A stretch of 64,000 bases of DNA from Flavisolibacter amylovorans. GTDB lineage: Bacteria > Bacteroidota > Bacteroidia > Chitinophagales > Chitinophagaceae. Under the pieces are notes generated by a model, which was not told where the DNA came from, did not search any database, and saw nothing but the letters and a program-made list of their open reading frames with translations. The stretch is taken from positions 129,188-193,187 of the forward strand of contig NZ_BAABGY010000014.1 of NCBI RefSeq assembly GCF_039541815.1, read 5' to 3'. Of this stretch, positions 26,293 to 34,641 are shown piece by piece (positions within the stretch are counted from its first letter, which is position 1; each line of letters opens with the position of its first letter). Both the position numbers and the translations under genes were made by a program.

Positions 26293-26661
26293 ATGCTGCT
26301 CTCCATCATAAATATTGTTTTCTTTCTCGCCTTCGTACTTTTTGCCTATTTCAATTTTAATGACAGCGATGCCTGGCTTTGGGTGAGCATCTATATGGCG
26401 GCCGCAATCTGTTGTGCACTGGCCGTCTTTTCTGTTTTTCTTCCCCGCATCTACATGGCACTGGGCGCCTTCTATTTGGCCCACGCCTTTGTTTTGTTCT
26501 TCGCTAAAGATGGCGTCCGCGACTGGGTCGTTAAATACAGAAGTCCCAGCATTACCGAAAGCATGAAAGCGACCAAACCTTACATAGAAAAAACAAGAGA
26601 ATTCTTCGGACTGCTGATCATTACCGCGGCGCTTTTGATAAACTACTTGTCAAGCAAGTAA
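26293..26661 (+). CDS. TMEM220-like small membrane protein
   Basis: 122-residue integral membrane protein with four predicted helices (residues about 3-19, 27-48, 53-73 and 100-117). It shows the TMEM220 pattern: FAYFNFNDSDAWLWVSIYMAAA near the N-terminus and a FLPRIYM turn. Function unknown. It follows eboF by 88 bp on the same strand and may be cotranscribed, although a family link to ebo operons is only inferred. Confidence 0.75.
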   Translation: MLLSIINIVFFLAFVLFAYFNFNDSDAWLWVSIYMAAAICCALAVFSVFLPRIYMALGAFYLAHAFVLFFAKDGVRDWVVKYRSPSITESMKATKPYIEKTREFFGLLIITAALLINYLSSK

Positions 26662-27088
26662 GCAACTCAACGCAATTTCAGGAAAAAACCAAGAGTTGAC
26701 TCCGAATCTCTACTCGAGTTGCACGGTCATCAAATCTAACGCAACATAGTCAAACTGTAACATCGTCAAGGATTGCCTACGGAATGCTATGGCGGACGAC
26801 GATAACGCAAGCCTGCAATCTTGTAGCATTAGCAAAAAAGTTACTGCTAACAATGGCGGATACAGCTAACTCGAGAAAGCATTTGGCTCTCTGGGGGCTG
26901 GCACTATAAGGTAGAACTACGGCCACATTCAGCCTTTCACCTCCCCAATGGCAATACAAAATATTCGTTACCTGGTCGCAAAAAGATCGAAAGCTTACTG
27001 CCGAAGTGTTATTGGACAGCTGCGGCAAGCAGGCAACCTCACTCATTTTTCAAGAGAGGGCCTATATATGCGAAAACCAAAACTTTTA
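26662..27088. other. Intergenic stretch without a supported gene
   Basis: About 430 bp between the TMEM220-like gene and the porin terminator. Short open frames on both strands lack family resemblance or start context. No promoter, repeat or RNA structure stood out. Confidence 0.6.
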
Positions 27089-27107
27089 GAAAAAGCCTTC
27101 AAAGGCT
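27089..27107 (-). terminator. Terminator of the porin-Rieske-DHOR operon
   Basis: Stem AGCCT (27094-27098) with AGGCT (27103-27107), loop TCAA/TTGA, then TTTTT on the minus strand, 13 bp after the porin stop codon. Confidence 0.7.
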
Positions 27108-27119
27108 CACAGTGCTAGA

Positions 27120-28343
27120 TTAGAAATAACTCGAGAAGCCAAACTGGAATGCGGCGAGTCGGGACGGCGGATTGCCAAAGAGGTCTCGTTGCCACTGGTA
27201 CCTATAGTTAAACCGGAGAACCGTTTGAGCTGACGGACGCCAGGATAGAGCCGGAACCAGAGAAAAAAGATGATCGCTGATCATACTCCCGCTTGCACCA
27301 AAACGTCCCCTGTTCCAATCGACATATTCAATCCGCAAGGCCGCATTCAATACGGCGTTGTCAAATCCGAACATACTCCGTTTCCACACCGGCTGCACGA
27401 TGTCTAAAAACCCGCCCTGCTGCTTTCTGCCGAACTGTTCGGTATAGTCGGCCGGCAGGTCAACTTTCACCCATGCCCATTCACCCGTAAGCGCTGTTCC
27501 CGAACGCAGCGTGCTATTGAAGTCGACCGCCCATACGCTGACGGTGCGCTTCCTGTCGATCTTTAACCCGTCTACTTCAAACTTATTGTAGGCGCCGCTC
27601 ATATACGAAACGCCCAGTTCGCCGACCTTTCGATGCCGAAGTGCTGTTTTCCCGGTAAAGAGCATGCTGCCACTGAAATTCTCCTCAAACCGATCAGGGT
27701 CTTCTTTGGTGGCAGGCAGGTAGGTCCGCCCCTCTGTATTGTCCACAATTCGTTCGTTGAAGCCATTGGTCAGGTAAGCTTCGTACCCGTAAACCCAATC
27801 ACCGGCATACTTCTTTCCGTAAACGCCAAAGCCAACATTCGAAAAGGTTGCCGGCAGCATCCGGGTAGCCGAAAGCGGCCTGTCAACAAACTCCCATTTA
27901 GGGCCGTCATGATTCTGATTGAAAGCTCCGATCGGGTTGAGCACAATCCCCCCACGGAGGTTGAACAAGGGATTGAACTCAAAGTCGACCGACGCAAATT
28001 CCACGCTGATCTCTTTGGCGCCATCTTCAAATTCAATCTCGCTCAGAAACCGGATCCGCTTCGAGATCGACGATGACACAAAAAGGGTCAACCGGCGAAA
28101 CTGGAACTGGTGCCGGTCGGATACGCCATCCTGTCCTACGTATTGATAATTTGCTTCCACATATCCTCCCAGCGCAACAGGCAACTTACCGAACTGGCTG
28201 AAAGGCCGGCTATAAACCGCATCCATGTTCAGCCGCGCCCCTCCGGAGTCCTGCTCCGGCCGGCGGAGAAGTACCGGATCGATCTGCGCAAACGCCGGAA
28301 CCGACGCACCCACTGCCAGGGCAAAAATCAAAAGTGGTTTCAT
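27120..28343 (-). CDS. Phosphate-selective porin O/P-like outer membrane protein
   Basis: 407-residue outer-membrane barrel: signal peptide MKPLLIFALAVGASVPAFAQ, then alternating strands (LGGYVEANYQY, RRLTLFVSSSIS, RGGIVLNPIGAFNQNHDGP) and a terminal Phe (FGFSSYF). It belongs with the OprO/OprP-type porins common in Bacteroidota; the transported anion or ligand is unknown. Its ATG overlaps the stop of the Rieske gene (ATGA), so it is the last gene of a three-gene operon with a Rieske protein and a di-heme oxidoreductase. A truncated relative lies at 19275-19512. Confidence 0.85.
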   Translation of the reverse strand: MKPLLIFALAVGASVPAFAQIDPVLLRRPEQDSGGARLNMDAVYSRPFSQFGKLPVALGGYVEANYQYVGQDGVSDRHQFQFRRLTLFVSSSISKRIRFLSEIEFEDGAKEISVEFASVDFEFNPLFNLRGGIVLNPIGAFNQNHDGPKWEFVDRPLSATRMLPATFSNVGFGVYGKKYAGDWVYGYEAYLTNGFNERIVDNTEGRTYLPATKEDPDRFEENFSGSMLFTGKTALRHRKVGELGVSYMSGAYNKFEVDGLKIDRKRTVSVWAVDFNSTLRSGTALTGEWAWVKVDLPADYTEQFGRKQQGGFLDIVQPVWKRSMFGFDNAVLNAALRIEYVDWNRGRFGASGSMISDHLFSLVPALSWRPSAQTVLRFNYRYQWQRDLFGNPPSRLAAFQFGFSSYF

Positions 28344-28789
28344 ACTTGCTTTCTGAGGTCAATAAATAAGTTGTTCCCATCGATCCGGACCGGGAAACTG
28401 CGAAGACGATCTGTTGCGGGCCCGGAAGTAGCAATCCCTTGCCTGTCGAATTCGCTGCCATGAGCGGGACACTGCAACACATCTCCCGATGCCTGCAACT
28501 CAGCCCCTTGGTGACTGCAGCGCATCCAAAGCGCCGAAAACTCTCTGTCATTTATTCGAAACAGGCAGATCGGGTACTGGAGGGCCTCGTTGCGGATGAT
28601 GATGAAGGAACTGAATGCTGCCCCTCCCTTCTGGCGAACGAGGAAATCGTCCTTACGCACGGTGACACCATCCTTGCCCAATTCGCCTGAAATATAACGG
28701 GTACTCGCACAGCTGGTGATTAATGTTCCCACCGCCGTCAATGCGAGGCAGGCGCTGCAACCCTGCTTTAGAAAAGTTCTTCTGTCCAT
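28340..28789 (-). CDS. Exported Rieske [2Fe-2S] protein
   Basis: 149-residue protein with an Arg-containing export signal (MDRRTFLKQGCSACLAL, Tat-like without a full twin-Arg consensus) and a LITSC lipobox-like Cys. A Rieske domain follows with CSHQGAEL (cluster ligands C and H) and CPAHGSEFD about 17 residues later. It transfers electrons outside the inner membrane, probably to or from the di-heme protein encoded 2 bp upstream. It is smaller than cytochrome bc1 Rieske subunits and matches the stand-alone QcrA-like type in metal-redox operons. Confidence 0.88.
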   Translation of the reverse strand: MDRRTFLKQGCSACLALTAVGTLITSCASTRYISGELGKDGVTVRKDDFLVRQKGGAAFSSFIIIRNEALQYPICLFRINDREFSALWMRCSHQGAELQASGDVLQCPAHGSEFDRQGIATSGPATDRLRSFPVRIDGNNLFIDLRKQV

Positions 28790-28791
28790 AA

Positions 28792-29994
28792 TTAAAGCGA
28801 TTCAAGAAAACGGATTAAATTGGCCTTATCGCCGGGGCTTAGCTGCTGGAATGCCGCACGGCTTTGCTGCGCCTCGCCCCCATGAAGCTGAATGGCTTCC
28901 TCAATTGACCCGGCCCGGCCGTCGTGCATCAGAAAGTAGCGCCCTCCTTGTGAATTTTTGGAGAGTCCGAGCCCCCACAATGGTGGGGTTCGCCATTCCG
29001 CCGCAAGTGCCGTGCCCTCGGTATACCCGTCATTCAAAGAAGGTCCCATATCATGGAGCAGCAGGTCGGTATAGGGCTGTATCACCTTGTTGGACAGCGG
29101 GGCCACCGGTGAATAGCCGGTCCGGAGCTCCGGCACATGACAGGTTCCACATTGCAGGCGCAGGAAGACCTGCCGCCCGGACTGCACAGCCGGATCATTC
29201 GCACTACGCTGTATCGGTGCTTTCAGTGTCTGCAGGTAAAACACGAGGTTCTGAACGGTTAGATTGCTGACCTCAGGATCTGCCTCCTGACCATTGTAGG
29301 TATTTTGGTGCTCGTACGAGCTATTGACGCCCATATCCTGATTATAGGCATTGACCGTTTGCTGCAACAGGTCATAAACAGCTGCTTTCTTTCCAAACCG
29401 GCCAATGTACTTTCCGTCGCCGCGTGCGATCGTACCAGGCCGAAGCAGACAGTAGCCCGGGACATTTATCCAGTTAGGCCGACCGGAAATACCGTCCCCA
29501 TCCGCATCATGCTCGTCTGCGAGCCGAAGCAACGTGGAATCGGGGACGGCCTCCAGAAAACCGAGGCCCGTGTTCGCGGGCGGCATGAAGCGGGAAAAGG
29601 CGGCGCCGGCCGGGATGGTTTCCGCCTGGTAGCCGGAAATCGCGCGGTGTTGTAATTGAGGGCCACCCTGCTGAAGGAACTGGTTGCCCAGGGTATCGGC
29701 CTGGCCAAATCGCGTGAGCATCGTGAAGGGGTGCCCTTTCCCGTCACCGGCATGGCAGGTGGCACAGGACGCGGCCACGAAGATGGGGCCAAGCCCCGTC
29801 TCTCTTGTGAATACTTCCTCGTTGAAGGCGACATCACCGGCCAGGAATTGGCGCAGTTGCTCCGAGCTCAATCCTGCAACCGGGCCGTCCAGGACCTCAT
29901 CTTCACCGGGGGCACCAGGTAGTAGTTTATTGCAAGAAATATAGAGGGAGAACGTCGCTGCCAAAGCGGCCAGCACCCAGAGCTTCTTTGCCAT
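28792..29994 (-). CDS. Di-heme oxidoreductase (DHOR/DUF1111) lipoprotein
   Basis: 400-residue exported protein: lipobox ISC near residue 20, first heme motif CATCH in AASCATCHAGDGKGHPF, second CGTCH before VPELRTG, and the family blocks PNWINVPGYCLL, GRFGKKA and HDMGPSLNDG. DHOR proteins are thiol-oxidoreductase-like di-heme enzymes of uncertain substrate. It is the first gene of an operon with the Rieske and porin genes and is transcribed divergently from a DtxR-type regulator. A metal-linked electron-transfer role is inferred. Confidence 0.9.
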   Translation of the reverse strand: MAKKLWVLAALAATFSLYISCNKLLPGAPGEDEVLDGPVAGLSSEQLRQFLAGDVAFNEEVFTRETGLGPIFVAASCATCHAGDGKGHPFTMLTRFGQADTLGNQFLQQGGPQLQHRAISGYQAETIPAGAAFSRFMPPANTGLGFLEAVPDSTLLRLADEHDADGDGISGRPNWINVPGYCLLRPGTIARGDGKYIGRFGKKAAVYDLLQQTVNAYNQDMGVNSSYEHQNTYNGQEADPEVSNLTVQNLVFYLQTLKAPIQRSANDPAVQSGRQVFLRLQCGTCHVPELRTGYSPVAPLSNKVIQPYTDLLLHDMGPSLNDGYTEGTALAAEWRTPPLWGLGLSKNSQGGRYFLMHDGRAGSIEEAIQLHGGEAQQSRAAFQQLSPGDKANLIRFLESL

Positions 29995-30004
29995 GCCTCA
30001 ATTA

Positions 30005-30066
30005 ATTTGGATATGAAGATAAACCGAATCCAAATAACCAAAGTAGATTTATTTGGCTTCCCAAAT
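30005..30066. promoter_or_regulatory. Two inverted repeats in the DHOR/DtxR divergent promoter
   Basis: ATTTGGAT (30005-30012) with ATCCAAAT (30028-30035), and ATTTGG (30051-30056) with CCAAAT (30061-30066). Both share the ATTTGG half-site. They sit between the divergent operon and the DtxR-type gene, which is the expected place for its binding sites. Confidence 0.5.
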
Positions 30067-30100
30067 TTTTTATTTTTGGCAGGATGGGTACCTTTGATGA

Positions 30101-30763
30101 ATGCTGCATTTCGCTCACCAGTCCGAAGAAAACTACCTTAAAGCGCTTTATAAACTCGAACAACGCCCGGTTAAAAAGGTCAACAATATTGCTTTGGCTA
30201 AAACACTCGAATTGAATCCGGCAACGGTTTTGGAGATGGTGCGCAAAATGAGTGAGCGGGGCCTCCTGGAAACTCTTGGGGATAAAACAATTCAGTTAAC
30301 TGATAATGGCCGAAAAAAGGCCTTGCAGATCGTCCGACGCCACCGGATCTGGGAGGTTTTCCTGGTCGATAAGTTGCAATATAAATGGAATGAGGTCCAT
30401 GAGATTGCCGAGCAGCTGGAGCATGTTGAATCTGAAGACCTGATTAAGCGACTGGAGGCCTACCTGGGACACCCAACCGTAGACCCCCACGGAGACCCAA
30501 TACCTGATGAGCAGGGGCGGATCAAAAAGCTGAAAACACAGCCATTGGGTACGGCGCCAGTGAAGACGCGCCTCACAATCCGCAGTCTGGCCAACACATC
30601 GGACGATTTTCTGCGCTACCTCGACAAGATCGGCCTCTCCATTGGAGCTAAGCTTGAAATTCTTGAAATAGAGGATTTTGACGGGTCGCTTACGGTGCTT
30701 TTTGAAAAGAAAAGGCTGACCCTTAGTAAGGAGGTAGCGGAAAACCTGCTTACGGACGCATAG
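30101..30763 (+). CDS. DtxR/MntR-family metal-dependent transcription regulator
   Basis: 220-residue regulator. N-terminal winged helix (SEENYLKALYKLEQ, ALAKTLELNPATVLEMVRKMSERGLL), middle dimerisation and metal-binding domain with HRIWEVFLVDKL and HEIAEQLEHVESEDLIKRL, C-terminal FeoA/SH3-like domain (TRLTIRSLANTSDDFLRYLDKIGL). Such proteins repress metal-uptake genes when Fe(II) or Mn(II) is bound. It is divergent from the DHOR-Rieske-porin operon with shared inverted repeats. A TACCTTTG box lies immediately upstream of the ATG, suggesting a very short leader. Which metal it senses cannot be told. Confidence 0.9.
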   Translation: MLHFAHQSEENYLKALYKLEQRPVKKVNNIALAKTLELNPATVLEMVRKMSERGLLETLGDKTIQLTDNGRKKALQIVRRHRIWEVFLVDKLQYKWNEVHEIAEQLEHVESEDLIKRLEAYLGHPTVDPHGDPIPDEQGRIKKLKTQPLGTAPVKTRLTIRSLANTSDDFLRYLDKIGLSIGAKLEILEIEDFDGSLTVLFEKKRLTLSKEVAENLLTDA

Positions 30764-30776
30764 TATTCTGACGACT

Positions 30777-31436
30777 CTAGGCCTCCTTAACGGACTTCAA
30801 ATCGCGGTTCGTCTGTAGGAGGTGCTGCAGAATTTCGTTCACCTTCCGTTTCATAGCGGTGTCTTTCAGTTTGGGCAGAAAATCACGAAGGAGTCGGGCT
30901 GTTTGATCATTGTACTCTGCCAGCACCGCGATAAAAGCACCATCCATATCGGTTTGCTCGGGGATGACGATGTGTTTTACCGGGTAGCGCTTGCCTTTTT
31001 GGGGTGGCCGGTAAGCCCCGACATGGCTGAGCTGGTATTCGTGGAAATAATCTTCGGCGCCCTCAAAAAAATGGGCTTCGTTTTGGGCCAGCTTTCGAAA
31101 TTCTTCATGAATACCGCGCTTCTGTTGGAGGCGGCACAGTTCAAGGGCACTGAAAAAGTCGATGATCAAGAGCTTGGATAAATCAGACTCAGCCACCCCT
31201 GTCAGCGGCACTTCGCTTAATTGCCGGCTTAGCCGTTCCACAATCCGGTGCAGGTCCGCCTTATATTCTTCCAGATCGCGCTGATTTATCGCAGGCTTAC
31301 TTACCGCCGGGGCGGTGGATGACTCAGTGGTCGACCGGGCCACATCCGGAGCACTGGTTTCCGCCTCTGACGGGTTCGAACCATTGGTACAAGAAATGAT
31401 TGTTAAAGAGATACATGCCACGACGAATTTGGTCAT
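30777..31436 (-). CDS. Helical lipoprotein of unknown function
   Basis: 219-residue lipoprotein: MTKFVVACISLTIISC signal with lipobox Cys, Thr/Ser/Ala-rich linker to about residue 50, then a mostly helical domain (DLEEYKADLHRIVERLSRQ, LIIDFFSALELCRLQQKRG, LPKLKDTAMKRKVNEILQHL). Family not recognised; the helical bundle with acidic and His positions recalls DUF305-type or ferritin-like proteins, but no defining motif is present. Its 5' end overlaps the start region of the gene on the opposite strand. Confidence 0.6.
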   Translation of the reverse strand: MTKFVVACISLTIISCTNGSNPSEAETSAPDVARSTTESSTAPAVSKPAINQRDLEEYKADLHRIVERLSRQLSEVPLTGVAESDLSKLLIIDFFSALELCRLQQKRGIHEEFRKLAQNEAHFFEGAEDYFHEYQLSHVGAYRPPQKGKRYPVKHIVIPEQTDMDGAFIAVLAEYNDQTARLLRDFLPKLKDTAMKRKVNEILQHLLQTNRDLKSVKEA

Positions 31437-31852
31437 ATGACGTACTTTTCTATTTGAAATCCGGATCCTTTCCTGCTCAAACCCGGCAGTCGTATTTGTT
31501 GGCCTCGGTTTTTCTTCTCTCTGGATGCCAGCTTCAGGACGAATCGAATCCGCCAGATGTTTCAGGCACCTATGTATTAGGCGTTAAGACCCGGTATGGC
31601 GTCACGTCTGATACCATTGAAGTGGTTCGCAAGGCGGGCGAAACTACGTACGAGGTCACGCATAAAGTGGAGTTTCAACCGAACGCCCATGACCTTCAAC
31701 ATCAACGCAATTACCGCGTGGAACGGCATATCGCCATCTTCGAAAAGCACTCCGCCACCTTACAGGATATTGACGACGGAACCGTCTTTCTGATAAACTA
31801 CGACAACCGGCGCTACCTGAACGAGCAGGGAGGATATCGAAAAATAAAGTAA
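31415..31852 (+). CDS. Small lipoprotein, tandem paralog A
   Basis: The C-terminal 120 residues are clearly coding and related to the next gene: LLASVFLLSGC lipobox, VSGTYVLGVKTRYGVTSDTIEV, YEVTHKVEF, HSATLQDIDDGTVFL. The start is uncertain: the ATG at 31415 gives an N-region too long for a signal peptide and overlaps the divergent gene. TTG codons at 31496 and 31499 are alternatives. Both paralogs share the pattern GxYxxxVxxxYGxTxDTIEV and a His-rich middle. Function unknown; the proteins are about 125-150 residues long and presumably outer-membrane anchored. Confidence 0.6.
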   Translation: MPRRIWSYDVLFYLKSGSFPAQTRQSYLLASVFLLSGCQLQDESNPPDVSGTYVLGVKTRYGVTSDTIEVVRKAGETTYEVTHKVEFQPNAHDLQHQRNYRVERHIAIFEKHSATLQDIDDGTVFLINYDNRRYLNEQGGYRKIK

Positions 31853-31903
31853 GTCTCGCCGGCAGCCTTTGAACGATAGCGCCGCGTTTTCCTACCTTTG
31901 AAC

Positions 31904-32278
31904 ATGCGCTTTATTCATCTTCCCACCATCTTTCTGCTCATTGTCGGGTGCAAAGACAAACCAAAGGAGACGCCTGTAAATATTGCAGGTGTTTATGCTA
32001 TTGAGGTGTCTTCTCCTTACGGGATCACCCGGGATACTATTGAAGTGAAAACCCAAAGCGTCCAACAAAGCCTTTACACCGTTACGCATAAAGTATGTTT
32101 TATTAAAAAACGCCCGCAAGGTGATTCCGCGTGCCAGATGATTACGAAAGTACATATGGCTACCTACGAAGAGCACCTGGGACACCTGCAGGACATCCAT
32201 GATGGCACAATCTTCAGACTTTACCACGACAAAGAAGCGATTTCAGAAAACACCGCTAACTACAAACGGATCGAATAG
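31904..32278 (+). CDS. Small lipoprotein, tandem paralog B
   Basis: 124-residue lipoprotein from the ATG at 31904 (MRFIHLPTIFLLIVGC, lipobox Cys). The body, VYAIEVSSPYGITRDTIEV, YTVTHKVCFI, HLGHLQDIHDGTIF, matches paralog A in order and spacing. A CTACCTTTG box ends 3 nt before the ATG, which predicts a nearly leaderless transcript. The pair arose by tandem duplication. No known domain was recognised. Confidence 0.7.
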   Translation: MRFIHLPTIFLLIVGCKDKPKETPVNIAGVYAIEVSSPYGITRDTIEVKTQSVQQSLYTVTHKVCFIKKRPQGDSACQMITKVHMATYEEHLGHLQDIHDGTIFRLYHDKEAISENTANYKRIE

Positions 32279-32584
32279 AGTTTAAGAAATCAAGGTATGG
32301 GTCATTGCATAAAGAGAAGCCAACAGCGCCACACATTTCCAGCAATTCAGTCTGTTCATTTTCATAACTTTTGTTCTTGAAGGTAGGCAAAATGCCTGCG
32401 GCGTTCTGTTAAGAAGAGCCTAAGTGCCGCTCAGATGCTACCTTTCGACTTACGTGCCGGAGCATCCGTCAATGGATGCCGCTCTACATTTCTTTACCTG
32501 GCTTCATTACTGCGGCAATCGCAATTGTACGTCGGCCAAGTAAGACGTCCAAATAAAAGTCCCTCTGTCTCAAGCTGTTCCTGT
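32279..32584. other. Intergenic stretch, no confident gene
   Basis: 306 bp between paralog B and lpdA. A 27-residue minus-strand frame (32282-32365, MKMNRLNCWKCVALLASLY) has an ATG and a Cys-x-x-Cys, but nothing else supports translation. No terminator or promoter was identified. Confidence 0.5.
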
Positions 32585-33985
32585 TCAGAAATGAATAGCG
32601 CCTTTTCCCGTTGCGGCGAGGCATGCTTCCTTCAGGCTTTCATAAAAAGTCGGATGTCCATGCACTACTTTAGAAAGACCATCGGCCGTACAACGGTCAT
32701 TCACAGCAAGCGCAGCTTCACCGACAATATCGGCTGCGCGGGGGCCAATCATGTGTATGCCTAAAATCTCATCGGTCTGACCGTGAACGAGCACCTTAAT
32801 AAAGCCGTCGGTGTCCATATTCATGCGCGCGCGGGCATTAGCCAGGATAGGGAAGGAACCGGATTTATATTCGATACCATTTGCTATAAGTTCCTCTTCA
32901 GTATGCCCCACACTTGCGACCTCAGGCCAGGTATAAACAATGTTGGGAATGGAGCGGTAGTTAATGTGTGGGTGCTTCCGCGCGAACTGTTCCGCCACGT
33001 ACACGCCTTCTTCAGACGCTTTATGGGCAAGCATAGGTCCGCGAACCACATCGCCAATGGCATAGATATTCTCCACACTGGTTCTGAAATTTTCATCTAC
33101 CGCAATCCGTCCACCTTTTTCAGTGGCTATACCAATGGATTCTATGTTTAATCCGGCAGTGTAGGGCTTTCTGCCGATGGCCATGAGGCAGTAATCGCCT
33201 TCAAACGAAACGGTTTCACCTGCCTTATTTTCGGCCGTCACCACTACCTTATCGCCATGGTTGGTTGCTCCAGTGACTTTATGATTGAAATGAAACGTAA
33301 ATCCCAGTTTGGAAAGCGGTTTTTGCAATTCCTTTCCCAAGGCCTTGTCCATCGTGCTAAGAATCTGGTCCATGTATTCGACAACGGTGACCTTAGCACC
33401 GATGCGGGCATACACCGAGCCGAGTTCCATGCCGATAACCCCGCCGCCAATGACGATCAGGTGCTTCGGAATTTCCTGCAACGCCAGCGCTTCGGTAGAA
33501 GAAATAATGCGCTTTTTATCAATCGTCACGCCGGGCAGTGATGAAGGCTTGGACCCTGTTGCAATCACTACGCGTATTGTTTCCAAATCAGTTTCTTTTC
33601 CATCGTTAGCCGTCACCCGAACCTTGTTTGCCGAGAGAAAGGAGCCAACGCCATAATATACGTCCACTTTGTTCTTGCGCATCAGGTACTTGACACCATC
33701 GCCCGTTTTTTTGACTACATCGGCTTTGTGCGCAATCATCTCTGAGAGGCTGATTTGCAGGTTGTCGAGATGGATCCCATGCGCTGAAAATTTCTCTTTG
33801 GCGTTGTGGTAATGCTCGCTGCTCTCCAACATTGCCTTTGAAGGAATACAACCTACATTCAGGCAAGTGCCACCCAGAGCATCGTATTTTTCGATCAGGG
33901 CCGTTTTCAGTCCTAACTGGCCGCAGCGGATGGCACAGACGTAGCCACCTGGACCCGAACCGATAATTATGACGTCGTAATTCAT
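32585..33985 (-). CDS. lpdA: Dihydrolipoyl dehydrogenase
   Basis: 466-residue FAD-containing disulfide oxidoreductase. It has the FAD-binding GSGPGG near 9-14, redox-active C41 and C46 in GGTCLNVGC, the NAD-binding GGGVIGMELGSVYARIG and the C-terminal HGHPTFYE with the catalytic His. Length is normal for E3 of 2-oxoacid dehydrogenases. In this position, at the end of a metal-efflux operon and 12 bp after lspA, it is more likely an accessory copy than the housekeeping one, perhaps for thiol repair; this is inference. Confidence 0.93.
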   Translation of the reverse strand: MNYDVIIIGSGPGGYVCAIRCGQLGLKTALIEKYDALGGTCLNVGCIPSKAMLESSEHYHNAKEKFSAHGIHLDNLQISLSEMIAHKADVVKKTGDGVKYLMRKNKVDVYYGVGSFLSANKVRVTANDGKETDLETIRVVIATGSKPSSLPGVTIDKKRIISSTEALALQEIPKHLIVIGGGVIGMELGSVYARIGAKVTVVEYMDQILSTMDKALGKELQKPLSKLGFTFHFNHKVTGATNHGDKVVVTAENKAGETVSFEGDYCLMAIGRKPYTAGLNIESIGIATEKGGRIAVDENFRTSVENIYAIGDVVRGPMLAHKASEEGVYVAEQFARKHPHINYRSIPNIVYTWPEVASVGHTEEELIANGIEYKSGSFPILANARARMNMDTDGFIKVLVHGQTDEILGIHMIGPRAADIVGEAALAVNDRCTADGLSKVVHGHPTFYESLKEACLAATGKGAIHF

Positions 33986-33997
33986 TCTTGCCAGTAT

Positions 33998-34600
33998 TTA
34001 TTGTTTATTTCGTCGAAAGAGCAATAGCGTAATGACACCAACAGACACCCAAACATCGGCGGTGTTGAAAACAGGGGAAAAGAATTCAAAATAATCGCCT
34101 CCCCAAAACGGCACCCATTTGGGGAGGGTCGTTTGAATGAAAGGAAAGTACCACATGTCAACCACATGGCCATACATGAAACCTGCATACCCGCCTCCAG
34201 GGCTGAATGCCTGTGCAATGTTTTGTGTGGACGGATCGCTTTTTTCGAAGATTAGCCCATAGAAGAGACTATCAAGCAAATTTCCCAGCGCTCCGGCAAA
34301 AATAAAACCTACGCTGACGACAAAACCCCGATGGTATTTCTGCTGAATGATCCGCCGGATATAAAAGCATCCCCAGATCACGGCAATCAGGCGGAAAAGT
34401 GTCAGCGCCAATTTCCCCAGATCACCTTTACCTAGTTTCAAACCCCAGGCCATCCCAGGGTTTTCAATAAAATGAATGCGGAACCAATCAAAAACGACTC
34501 GTTGCTCGCTATAATAAAAATTGGTTTTGACATAGAGTTTGATAGCCTGATCCAGGCATACCAAAATCAATATCAGCGCTATTATTGTTTTTCCTTTCAT
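33998..34600 (-). CDS. lspA: Lipoprotein signal peptidase
   Basis: 200-residue inner-membrane aspartyl protease with four helices. The start is set at 34600 (MKGKTIIALILILVC). Catalytic aspartates are in GALGNLLDS and FNTADVWV; DQAIK near the N-terminus and NPGMAWGL are also conserved. It carries an insert around KSDPSTQNIAQAFSPGGGY that is longer than in the usual 160-residue enzyme. It lies between a Zn/Cd ATPase gene and lpdA. An LspA-type gene next to a P-type ATPase is known from pbr lead-resistance operons. Confidence 0.92.
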   Translation of the reverse strand: MKGKTIIALILILVCLDQAIKLYVKTNFYYSEQRVVFDWFRIHFIENPGMAWGLKLGKGDLGKLALTLFRLIAVIWGCFYIRRIIQQKYHRGFVVSVGFIFAGALGNLLDSLFYGLIFEKSDPSTQNIAQAFSPGGGYAGFMYGHVVDMWYFPFIQTTLPKWVPFWGGDYFEFFSPVFNTADVWVSVGVITLLLFRRNKQ

Positions 34601-34641
34601 CGTACTGATCTTGCCGAAAATTGCCTGCAAGACAAGAAATT

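Noticed and set aside
26948..27118. 56-codon plus-strand frame before the porin gene
   Set aside because: No family resemblance, and its 3' end runs through the terminator of the opposite operon.
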